From Pomphorhynchus laevis (Eukaryota; Acanthocephala; Palaeacanthocephala; Echinorhynchida; Pomphorhynchidae), in contig WNNJ02003544.1 in assembly GCA_012934845.2 (NCBI GenBank), positions 124,001-188,000 on the forward strand: DNA of 64,000 nucleotides, written 5' to 3'. Below the pieces are notes generated by a model. The model had not been told where the DNA came from, did no database searches, and saw nothing but the letters and a program-made list of their open reading frames with translations. This document shows positions 36,341-46,561 of the stretch, one piece after another. Every line of letters begins with the position of its first letter. Position 1 is the stretch's first letter. The translations under genes and the position numbers were made by a program.

Positions 36341-36596
36341 GAAAACGGTTGTGGCAATGGCGCCGTTAGTAGTCAGGGTGTATGGAATTGGATATCATGA
36401 AGGAAGGATTCTGTAGCTGGTTTTCAATGCGAAAGTCACCTCGTGTGACCTAGCAACTATTCATTACATAAATAAGCATCCATCAAAGGATCACCAGTCC
36501 CGATTTCAATCGATCTTCATGATCTCATACGATAAAATCTATATATATTCCTTTAATTATAATTTAACTAGATGGGAAAAGTAATTCATTTGTTTA

Positions 36597-36860
36597 TTCC
36601 CACCAGCAATGAAGGAATATGGTTTATGCGCGATCGATAAGAGTGCTTTTAAATCCTACTTGTTAGATCCTGTATGCGAATTATTCCTTATGAATACTCT
36701 CACCATTGTTAATTCTTACTACATGGATGTGTACTAGGACTTATTGTGCTCTATAGAGGTGCTGCACTTCAATCCGGTTGGGCAGCAGCCCTCTACTGAT
36801 GAGACCCAAAATTCGAAACATGTTAGAGTTTGGCTGTTTAGGCTGTTTGAGTCTTTCCGA
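36597..36860 (+). mobile_element. Hammerhead-bearing repeat, copy 3
   Basis: This matches the minus-strand repeat at 25.43-25.73 kb. The first part reads [20 protein letters not shown] in one frame. The last part has CTGATGAG (36796-36803) and CGAAAC (36814-36819). Stem I pairs CAGCC+CTCTA (36786-36795) with TAGAG+GGCTG (36824-36836), a type I arrangement. ACATGT after GAAA is self-complementary, which would allow the dimeric form known for short-stem-III hammerheads of Penelope-like elements. Stem II is degraded. Confidence 0.55.
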
Positions 36861-37413
36861 TTTATTCAATCAAAATCATATTGTTTCAATTGTTTAAAAA
36901 TTGAACAATTTGTTTAAATGATGTTTTACACGCATGCGATTAAGCTCAAGCATTCAGTTAATAAACTAAAATCATTCTATGGTAAAAGCTTGTTCCTTCG
37001 AGCATAACTTAGAAATAAAATACATTTGAGTGTTAATTTTTTAATTTATTGATGTTCTAGATTTATTGTTTAAAATGAAAAAATGATTTATTTTATTACA
37101 GATTCACCTAAGTAACGAAATAATTGTTTGTTAAACAAATATTAAACTGGCTCGAAAAACAGTCAAAATAATTTTCTAATTGTAGCAGAAAAACTTCCAC
37201 TTAAATTTTAGTCTTAAATTTTATAACGGACTTTGTAAGCTATTTCGATTTACAAAGTAGAATTAAAAGTAGTTACAGATATTTTATTTGCAGACTAAAA
37301 TATTCGGAATACAAAGAGTAACATGTCGGTAAACAAATTAAAGTAAAATAAATCAAAATGAAAAGCGGAAAAATCTACTTGTTAGACAAATTATTCGATT
37401 GACTACTTTGTAA
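36860..37413. other. AT-rich spacer, no recognised feature
   Basis: Nothing coding or repeated was seen between the hammerhead repeat and the minus-strand terminal exon at 37414. Confidence 0.35.
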
Positions 37414-37569
37414 TTACAACAGCGGTCCTTCCAATAAAAGTCCACGTGATTTATCTGCATGTTTAAAGTCATGACAGTCGAATGCCGAAGCATTAAAATA
37501 CACTGGATTATGCACGTCTACTGGGTTGTTTTCGTTGACTCGTATTGCTAGTCCATGTATCCGACAGTT
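37414..37569 (-). CDS. Terminal exon of an unassigned gene
   Basis: A strong acceptor (AAATATTTTTAG) opens 51 codons in phase 0 beginning NCRIHGLAIRVNENNPVDVH, including NPVYFNASAFDCHDFKHADK and ending LLLEGPLL with a TAA at 37416-37414. Composition and the clean border make a real coding exon likely. I do not recognise the protein. The nearest upstream minus-strand gene is the DHHC palmitoyltransferase 9 kb away, and this could be its tail, but nothing in the sequence proves it. Confidence 0.5.
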   Translation of the reverse strand, partial: NCRIHGLAIRVNENNPVDVHNPVYFNASAFDCHDFKHADKSRGLLLEGPLL

Positions 37570-38487
37570 CTAAAAATATTTGTTTTAAATAATCAACGGT
37601 ACAAATTTAAATGTCAAGATGTACATGCTGATCATGCTTCTCTATAAGTATATAACAAAGCATTTATATTATTACATTATATACAGCAAAGCAAGCAGCT
37701 AATACACCTATACCGTGATAGCTCTTACCGTGATAGCGCGGTTCTAACTGTCAAACAGGCTAAAATAGACAAAATGTTTTATTGAAAATTAATGCACGAC
37801 ATAAAAAACCGTACACAAAAGATATTATAGTATAAAGTTGTGTTTAAGGCAATTAAAATTCATAAGCAAATATTTGCCAACTTATATTTTTACAAAACAA
37901 ATATTAATAACTTTATAAGAATAAATTACTTCATCCCTAAATAAAAAATAAAATTTTCATTTTACGTTGTTTTACAGATGTCTCATTAAACATCTACTTT
38001 GAATTTAATACTTTTATCCAAAAAATAAAATTTATTTTAAAAATAATTATAATATTATAATAATATAGTTATAATATTATTAAATATATTATTTGATAAT
38101 AAATTTTGAAATAATATAAATTTTTGTTTTATTTTGAAAATTCAAAGCTTAACTCCATGGAAGAACCAATACATTTATGCTATATCATCTTTAAGTGCCA
38201 ACCATGATAATTTCAAGTCCCAGTTAGACTTGTTGCCTGTCATGGGCTATACTGCGTTGTATATTTAAAGATTCCTTTATCAATCGTATGGTTGTGCTTC
38301 TGTCTACAGGCAATCTTTGTTTTCTCGAAGTTGAAAGAAAGAGGAAACAAAGACTGTCTGTGTATGTTTTGCACTCAAAAATTGATTATTTATTGATACG
38401 TAATTGTTGATACACACTGGTATCATATTCATAAAAGAAGATGTTCATGTGTTTATGAAATAAACACATGAACAAAAAAGAACAAAC

Positions 38488-38630
38488 CTGAAATAATGAT
38501 TGTTAGCTCGATCTAGACAACATTTAGCCTTTGCAATCACTACATATATTGATTTTAGTTGTGCGTCGTTTAGTTTAATCACTTGACATTTACCTTTTAT
38601 AATCACATTTTGAGTGGCGCTGCCATAATC
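38488..38630 (-). CDS. Candidate internal exon of an unassigned gene
   Basis: An open stretch reads YGSATQNVIIKGKCQVIKLN then IYVVIAKAKCCLDRANNHYF and ends at a CAG|GTTTG donor. The phase does not match that of the downstream exon at 37569, and the acceptor is unclear, so an exon may be missing or this may not be coding. Confidence 0.3.
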
Positions 38631-38982
38631 TCCATAAATTGATGAATTTATAAATTACAAATTATAAATTTGAAAAATGATGAATTTATAAAAATTATAA
38701 ATTTAAAATTACAATAAAATTATAAAAAACAATAAACTGTAATTTTATTTTCGTGACTAATTTATAATTTTATTTACATCGATTTGGGGGAACCTTATAT
38801 TTTTTATTCAGTTTTTATTAATCGTCTTACAATTTTTATTGAATATAAATTTTATTTAATTCAATTTAGTCACGAGACTAAATTGAATTGAAAGTTCAAA
38901 TGTAGTTACATTCGAACTTTAAATAAACCATATTTTTGGTCAATTTCCAACTTTAATTTTACAATAAGGATTGCTTATCAAG

Positions 38983-39461
38983 TAGAAAGTGGAGCGACGG
39001 ATTTGGAGTACCCGGGTGTGGACCCCAGGAGTTAAGGATATCCGTAACAGATAGATCCCTACTCCCTGAAGTTACACCAAGGCGGGATTGGTTGAGGTGA
39101 TAGAGTGGCTCCATAGTTGTGCAGGGCTAGTGACTCCTCTAAAACTTTATCAAAGCCTACGTTCCCTACCCAACCCAATGCTCTATCCTTTCAGCAAACA
39201 AACTTCTCCTTCTTGAAAATCTTCCAAAAGGAAGACTGAAAAGGATTAAGGCGAGCAATACTCGTCCTATCCCTACTCAGCTGGGACCTAGTAATCCAGT
39301 ATTCATTCGAGAGAGCCTGTCTGGCGGAATCAGAGAGATTAGGGAGGTTTAGCAATTTCTCTAGGACCTTTTGTTTCGTCGGAGTGAGATTGTATATACG
39401 ACCTTTATAGGTAGTCGATAAAATCGCGGTAGCTTGCGAGAAGAGGTAGGTATTTAATTTC
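38983..39461 (-). mobile_element. 479-base insertion flanked by a 36-base duplication
   Basis: The 36 bases at 38947-38982 are repeated exactly at 39462-39497 (CCAACTTTAATTTTACAATA onward), so the GC-richer DNA between them is a recent insertion with an unusually long target-site duplication. On the minus strand it encodes an open frame (39454-39191) including TYLFSQATAILSTTYKGRIY and LTPTKQKVLEKLLNLPNLSD, which I do not recognise. After the stop a related frame continues toward 39000. It may be a retrocopied transcript or non-autonomous element. Confidence 0.7.
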
Positions 39462-39586
39462 CCAACTTTAATTTTACAATAAGGATTGCTTATCAAGGTC
39501 TTTGAAGGAAGTACCTTAATTCATTAGTTCCTTAAGCTTTTTAGCAGAAAAAATAAAACCTGTAATTAAACTCAACATGAACTTAC

Positions 39587-39692
39587 AGTGGTTCTTTCTT
39601 TATAACTTTTGAATCGATTGTAGTCTTTTATTTTATTACTTGAATAATGTATACTGGAAGCTTCACTATCCGCCACATTTGAAGATAGCTTT
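39587..39692 (-). CDS. Candidate internal exon, Ser/Lys-rich
   Basis: Between a good acceptor (GTTTTTAG) and a consensus donor (CACT|GTAAGT) lie 35 codons beginning KLSSNVADSEASSIHYSSNK and ending FKSYKERTT. It looks like disordered cytoplasmic tail sequence. It may belong with the exon at 37414 and perhaps the palmitoyltransferase upstream; this is inference. Confidence 0.4.
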
Positions 39693-39899
39693 CTAAAAAC
39701 AAAATTTATATTTAATATCATAGAAAAATACAACATTTTAGAATTGGGTATTTTAGAAATTGTGATATTAGGCGAGGTTCCCAGATTGTAAAACGGCTAG
39801 CGAAAATGACTACTTACATTTAATTATAAGTTTGGAAGCGAAATGCTTAATGTCATATATTAAGTGACAGTATGTCTGTTTAACAAAATTTGAAATAGA

Positions 39900-41225
39900 A
39901 TTATACGTTGAGTATTCCAGTTTTGGTCATTCAACTCGCTCTTTTCCTAACTTCAATGTCTAATTATTCGTAGTGGCTATTTCCCCCTTAATGGAAATCC
40001 GCCATAATTCGACCACTACTTAAGAAGCCTTCCCTTGATAATTTGCATTCTTCCGCATATGACCCAACTCTAACCTTCCAACTGTTTCTAAACTTCTTGA
40101 TCGTCTTGTGTTGAACCATATTAACATATATATATATATATCTTCGTTTAAACTCTATTCTTCTTTTCAATCTGATTTCCGATCTCACCATTCTACTGAG
40201 TTAACAAGCATCAAAGTTTTCTCTGACTTACTTCTTGCTAGATATAATAAACTCTGCAGTGTCGTAAGTTTCCTTGACATTTCTAATGCATTTGACATTG
40301 TTGACCATTTAATCCTCCTTTATCGTATTCGCCTATGGTTTTCTATGGGTTTTTTTCTGCTAATAAGTCTTGGTTCTCATCTTATCTCTCTGAATATTTT
40401 TTCCGTTTCTATTCCGATGCGTCTTTCTCTATCCCTTCCTATCTCTCCTGTGGCATTCCTCAAGGATTTGTGCTCGGACCAAGTTTTTTCTCTCTTCTCG
40501 TTGACGATCTCTCCGGCATTGCATGTGATCACAACTTCTGCATCATGTAATATGCTGATGATATTCTTCTTTACTTTCATTGTTCTGTTCATCTTATCGA
40601 TGATCTCCCTGCCTCTTCTACAAATTGTTTTCTCTCAATCTTCGAGCATATTTCCTCGATTCGTTTGTATCTTAACAATTCCAAGTTTAAAATCATATGG
40701 GTTGTCCTTTATTTCCTCTCTGTTTCTCTTCCCTCGTATTTTTTAATTCGACCGTTCTTTCTGTTATTGATGATCTTCTTATGAGTGTTCACTTCGACAA
40801 CTATCTTTCACTCGATCCATTTGTTCGCCACAAAACCGATCTTGCAATCTCCTACTTCACGACCTTCGCCTTGTTAGGAGTTCGCTTGATTTCAACTCTT
40901 GTCACTCTCTAGTGGCTAACTATATAAAACTTCATTTTATGCCGTATCCTTTGTATTACTGTTCGACTCTTTTCTCAAACTCGCCTTCAAATATGCATCT
41001 TCCTACACTTACCGAAACCCGCCTCACCTCCATAAATATTTTTTCATGTGACTCTCTTTTCCATGTTCCGCTATTTTTTCAAACTATGACAGGCATTCCC
41101 TTTTTATTGTCGTTCTTATTCTCTGAAATAAATAGCCTCCTGCCATCGGTTAAACTGCCTCCTTTTCATCTTTCAAACAGTATCCGCTCATTTTTGTCCC
41201 TTAATAATTGATTCAATTAATCTAA
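39900..41225 (+). mobile_element. Decayed L2/CR1-like LINE reverse transcriptase
   Basis: Across three frames the plus strand gives FQSDFRSHHSTELTSIKVFS, then VVSFLDISNAFDIVDHLILL (motif A), FSANKSWFSSYLSEYFFRFY, SCGIPQGFVLGPSFFSLL (motif B) and YADDILLYFHCSVH (motif C, about 40550-40590). The C-terminal end runs to 41211. A TA dinucleotide run interrupts near 40125. Frameshifts show a dead copy, and no endonuclease part remains. Confidence 0.7.
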
Positions 41226-41229
41226 ATCT

Positions 41230-42125
41230 TTAAAACTCTCATACGCTCCCACACATCAACATCAATCTATTGACATTACTTTTGTTTTTTGTTATTTTTC
41301 ATTTAAAAACCCTTGTGGCGATTTAAAAAACATGGGATGATATCCAATAGCGTAAAACTAAATCGAATAATATTTTAACTGTTGTTCGTTGAGTTTTTTA
41401 ATCCAAATAAAAGCAATTATTCTTAATATATAATTTATCTATTTAATATATTTTATAATATATTTTATCTTATATAAATACATAATTTTTAATTTATGAA
41501 TTTATAAATCGAAATTATGTAAACATTTGAACAACTATTGTGATTATCTCATCTTATTACGTTAGTAATAAGATGTAATAATAATAATCGCGAAGTGGTC
41601 TATGGTCATAAAATTTCATTATTGAGTTCACAAATAATAGGTTAGTAACAAGCTTATAATAAGATGATAATAATAAATACGTAATGGCATGAATCAATTA
41701 AAACTTTATATTTACCTAATATTGAATAAGTTAATTATTATCTAATATTATTATTGCTTTCATTTTAAAATGAAGATAATGGCTAGAATAAAATGTCATT
41801 TTGCATGAATTATCTTATGGTGATTATAATTTAGGCAATGTTCAAGAAAATAAAATTAATAAATTAAAAATTTATATCTACCTATTATTAATAGATGCAC
41901 AGAAGATATTTAGATAGTTCCGAAGAACACCTCGATTAAATGGATTTACGTCGGCTTTAAATTTACCCGTCACCTAAATTCTCAAATAATATAGAAAGCA
42001 GTTTAACATTTAAACAAATTTAGTTTACAAAAGAATCTAATTAAATCTAATTATATTTTAATTAAAATTCTAATTAAATTCAAAACTATTAATAAAATTA
42101 TAGACACCAGTATTTATTTTTTAAA
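41230..42125. other. AT-rich spacer
   Basis: Two related stretches with GTTAGTAATAAGATG and GTTAGTAACAAGC near 41560 and 41640 are the only repeats seen. No gene was recognised. Confidence 0.35.
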
Positions 42126-42127
42126 AT

Positions 42128-42332
42128 AGTTGATAATGATTCATTATTGATAAAGAATTATTGGAGCTGGATCAAAGAAAAGATTGAAAATTTTATTTAA
42201 TATTTCGCTAACCTCTATTAGCATCTTCAGAAAATTACCTGGTAATTTTTCCTGAAGATGCTAAAAAAGGTTAGCGAAATATCACTTAAAGGTTTCCCCT
42301 TTTTTGATCTAGTTCAATTAACTCTTTATTTA
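42128..42332. mobile_element. Foldback MITE, copy 2
   Basis: A full palindromic copy: TTGATAATGATTCATTATTG and GAGCTGGATCAAAG at the left, TTTCGCTAACC and GCATCTTCAGAAAATTACC to the centre, then the inverse order to TTGATCTAGTTCAATTAAC. A further partial piece (CTTCAGAAAATTACC with TTTTCTGAAGACGCTAAC) lies at about 42520-42565. Confidence 0.7.
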
Positions 42333-42639
42333 AATTAATTTGAATCTGTATTGTAATCATGACAATCTGACGTTTATTATAAAGACATGCTCAATGATTT
42401 ATGTGTTCAAAATGATTTTTACATTTGGTATGCTTATGTCCATAATAGTTGGTTATACAAGCTTTATTGCTTTGTGTGCTATTGTATGGAATCAGTTAAT
42501 AGCAAGAAAATTAAAAAAATTACCTTCAGAAAATTACCAGGATTTTCTGAAGACGCTAACAGGTCTTCTAACTAAATTTTACGATCACTTCATTTGTACG
42601 CCAACTTAACACCTAAAGCATATCATATGTATTTTCGAT

Positions 42640-44690
42640 TGAAACTAATTTACGATAATTTAGTGAAACAGCTCCATCAAGAAACTCATATGCATGATGA
42701 GATTAGACAACTAAGAGAAGCTGAGAAGTTCTAGTGAAAACTTAAATCCACTCGAAACGGAACCATAAGAACTAATATATCAATTAATGCATGGGAAACA
42801 CACATCAAAACGTTATATGATCCGTCTGAGAGTTTGAATAGTAATAACCGTTTTGACAAGCTTTTTCTCCCGACTGATCTTATCCACTCTCTAAACTAAC
42901 TATTTTCTTTCAATGAACCCCTAAATGATCTAACACATCTCAATAATCACAAAGCCACCAATACTGACAGTATTGCAAATGAACATATTAAAAATACATT
43001 TGAAATACATTTGATATACATTTGGTCAATATTGGACTAATCTGTTTCATCGGTTCCCAAGTCCTGGCAGCAATCAATAGTTAAAGTAGTATATAGGGGT
43101 TCTATCGACATTTTCGATCCAAATGCATATCGCAATACTTAATAATTCTTTCCAAATCTCGAAATCCTTGCTTTCACGTCTTTTTCCCACCTATTCTGAG
43201 CAACTCCTGCTTCCCGAACAACATGGATTTCGAAATCGACATTACACCAGCACTAACCGAAACTCATCATACTATCTTCATAATGATATCGTCCAGTCTT
43301 CGCGCATACACAATTTTCGTCGACGTTTCGAAAGCTTTCGATAATAAAAACCGTTAATCTATTAAAAAATACTTAATTTTCAATATAACATATCCGGTGC
43401 CTTCCTCGACGCATAACATAATATATTGTTATCAAATGAATTGTGCATTTTTGATAGTGTTTATCTCATTACTTAACACAAATAAGTAATGCAAGGTGGC
43501 CCACTAAGTCAGCTCCTTTTCTCAATCTTTGTTGGAGATTTACCAGCTGACTTGAAACGACACCAACCCACTCCAAATAAGTTATTTTTGCTGACGACAT
43601 GTTAATACTTTACAACTATATTCAAATCGCACAATTCATACTTGATCGACTCAACTTGTACTTTATCATAAACGGCTTTACTGTCAGCATGATGAAGACC
43701 AAAGTCATCAAATTTCGCCATAGTGGCCCCTTACCAAATTCGATACACTTTCGCTAGACTGTCGACCTATCAAATTCATCAACTAAAATATAAATATCTA
43801 GGAGTGATCACATACACATATCACAAACTTTTAAGTATGTCCTTATACGGTGCCATTCGATTCTTTAAGGTTATGCTAAAACCCATGATAACTTACACCC
43901 TACCTGTAATTAGATATTAAATTTTATAATTTCTGCCTGAATGGCATTTACTGATAGGTATTTATTTCAAATTAAATTCGACATACCTGTTCATTAGTCG
44001 TCCTTTCAAGTATCAACTTTAAGCAATTAGATGCATGTAAATGACGCTTCATCAAAACAGTGTTTGACCTATCATCCAAAATTCAGTTAATCCCTATTGC
44101 ATTAATCACAACGATTAAAACCCTATCAGTAGACTATCGACATTTTTCTTTCCCTATAACATCCTCTTTCAAACAGAACACTGAACAATTAACTACTAAG
44201 CTATTTGCAATCGACCCTGACATATCATCAGCCTCAAATATCTTAAAATTACTATGACATAAACCACACGCAAAGAAAAAGCCACTTATTGTCCACGCCC
44301 TTATACACGAATATTACGAAAAGCTTTGAATAATCCGTATTCCGTGCCACGACTGTTCGAATTATTGCCGCTTTATATTTTGCGACATTCAATGGCCACC
44401 CATTTCTCATCTTTTCATTGCAATGTCTTTTCCAATTTGTCACTCAAACAAATCAATTCGCTACCTGCAGAACTTACCAAGACTCTTGACCCAAACTAGC
44501 TAATCTCAATGCAATTGCTAAGCTATCGAATAAGTGACAGATTATTCAAATCCTAGTGAATAACTCTTGATTTCATAAATGCAAACGTGCTGTATTTGTA
44601 TTTTATTGCATATGTACATTTTTATTTTCCGCATCCATGCCGAAATGCTACAGTGGCTTAATAAATATTCTCATATTATTTATTAATTAC
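42640..44690 (+). mobile_element. Decayed LINE related to the intact copy at 57.7-60.6 kb
   Basis: In shifting frames: SIANEHIKNT, SWQQSIVKVVYRGSIDIFDP then NAYRN, VIFADDMLILYNYIQ (about 43580-43625), SMMKTKVIKFRHSGPLPN, MLKPMITYTLPVI and finally KPLIVHALIHEYYEKL with a CCHC remnant. A 3' UTR ends CCGAAATGCTACAGTGGC near 44660. These match, in order, the reverse transcriptase and C-terminus of the intact LINE. About one stop every 20-30 codons marks an old copy. Confidence 0.6.
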
Positions 44691-44804
44691 AATTAATGTA
44701 ATATTTTTGTTAATTAAATTTTATAATTTCTGCCTGAGTTACATTTACCGCTAGGTATTTATTCCAAATTTAATTCGACATACCTGTTCATTGGTCGTCC
44801 GAGC
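43920..44804. repeat. 88-base direct repeat pair in LINE debris
   Basis: TTTTATAATTTCTGCCTGA through CGACATACCTGTTCATT occurs at about 43920-44008 and again at about 44718-44804 with few differences. The second copy lies just beyond the LINE 3' UTR. Confidence 0.6.
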
Positions 44805-44809
44805 TCGGG

Positions 44810-46390
44810 CAATAAGAACAAGATGAAATCCAGAGAGTCCACCAACTGGAATAATTAGAACAACTATGAGGATGATTAAGCAGACCGTACACTGATTGTA
44901 GAATGAAAATCCGAAACTTTATGTGATTTAATAATTTTATACATAAAATATTTTATACATATATTAAATTATATATTAATTTATATATATTAAATATTAT
45001 ATACATTAAATTATATATTAAATATTGTTTGTTCTTTATATCTCAGGTGAATTTAGGTTTCTATGAAATTGCCAGAAACGTTATAGCGAAAATAATTATT
45101 AACACAAAATGACATATTTTTATTGATATATGTAAATATATCTCTATTCAATGTATTATATATTTAAATATATTAATATATTTAATACATAATTTAATAT
45201 GTAAATGTATATGTATATATTTATATTAATAATATTAAATACTATATACTATAATAATATAAATATTATATACTACAAATATTAATACTCAATAATATAT
45301 TTGTCTGTTTTCGAACAGACAACTGAGTATTATTATTAATATAAAACCTAGTTTTATAAAAGTATCATTATTGATATAAAACCTAGTTTTATAAAAACTA
45401 CGATATATATTTTATCTATACTTCTCACATGAACAAGAAAACGACAATTCGTTCATCGACAAATCTATAATTGAAACACACATACATCATGAATAAAATA
45501 AAGGTCATTTAAACTTTAGGCAAGTATGGTTCAAACTTTCGACAAAAGTTTGCTCTTAGAAGTTCTTTTTCAATTCTATTAGAAATCATATAGATTTTGT
45601 TCGAGAGAATTATGACAACTTAGACTTTTAATAAATTGCATGCAGCATTTGTTTAAACATGCTTGCTTATTTTAATTAATTGAACTTATTATAGGCCGCA
45701 CAATTAATAATTTATATATTCAATTGCATGCTCAACATGTTTGCTTAGAAAGTTTTGGACACGAATCGGTCTAAAACTTAGGCTACCGATCCCTAGTTAC
45801 AACGTCAATTTCAAGATGTTCTGCAATACCTATAGCTTTAGAAAACACAGTAAAATCTGTATTTGTGCTCGAATTACTATGCTAATCGGTTAATAACGTA
45901 GTTTCTATGCAGAAATTTAGACAGATGTTACTATAACCAACGTGATTTTGAAATAAATGTTTCAAAATCTAAATAGGTTTACGAACTTGAATTAAAGTTG
46001 TATGGCTGAATAGTTTTTTAAAAATAATGGTTTTATAGTAGCTGTAAATACTAAGTAGATACGCCAGTTTAGATAAGCTATTGCTAATCGGATTATACTT
46101 GACCACCATAGATTTGCGGGAATTCTTAATGTGGAATAATAACGCAAATTTAATTCACTGAAAAATATTGAGATTACTAAATTACGCACTAACAAGTGCT
46201 TATATATTAAAGGTGAATAGGTAAATGTGAAAATTATTAGATGCAATATTTGTTAGGTGTAGATTTGTATATTTATAGAATTAAAAATTAAATAATGTAA
46301 ATATTATTTAATATAATAAGTCTCATTTCTCTCAGATTAAAATCGAATAATCGAATCTTCAATCAAACAATTCAGCAGAAAAGGATATGA
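44810..46390. other. AT-rich intronic or intergenic DNA
   Basis: Tracts of TATTAATATA-type sequence (44940-45300) and a tandem AAAACCTAGTTTTATAAAA pair (45345-45400) were noted. No exon of the neighbouring minus-strand gene was found here. Confidence 0.35.
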
Positions 46391-46393
46391 TAC

Positions 46394-46561
46394 GATAGTT
46401 GTTATTTGCCGTATTCTAATGATGTTTTTGATGACGAAATAAATGCAGAACACGAAGGCCAGTAACATATGCACAGTGGTAGTTAACAGAAACATTATAA
46501 AGTATCGATAATTCCGACGTCCGACACAGTTGTTAATCCAAGGACAGTGATGATCAAAATT
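46394..46561 (-). CDS. DHHC palmitoyltransferase exon 4 (catalytic DHHC, TM3)
   Basis: Fifty-six codons begin [20 protein letters not shown] and continue through a hydrophobic TM3. The donor GTATCATA at 46393 is plausible. The preceding intron is 1.75 kb long. Confidence 0.92.

Larger units (their letters stand above)
35662..36541 (+). repeat. 443-base tandem repeat array, right arm
   Basis: About two units in the opposite orientation to the left arm, again with a 443-base period (GAATCTCGG at 35801 and 36244). Between the arms (35595-35661) lie three copies of GACATCGTAATAAA-like sequence. Each unit has a Pol III-type promoter and hammerhead core, recalling the schistosome Sm-alpha SINE and animal retrozymes. 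The family name and activity are inference. Confidence 0.88.
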
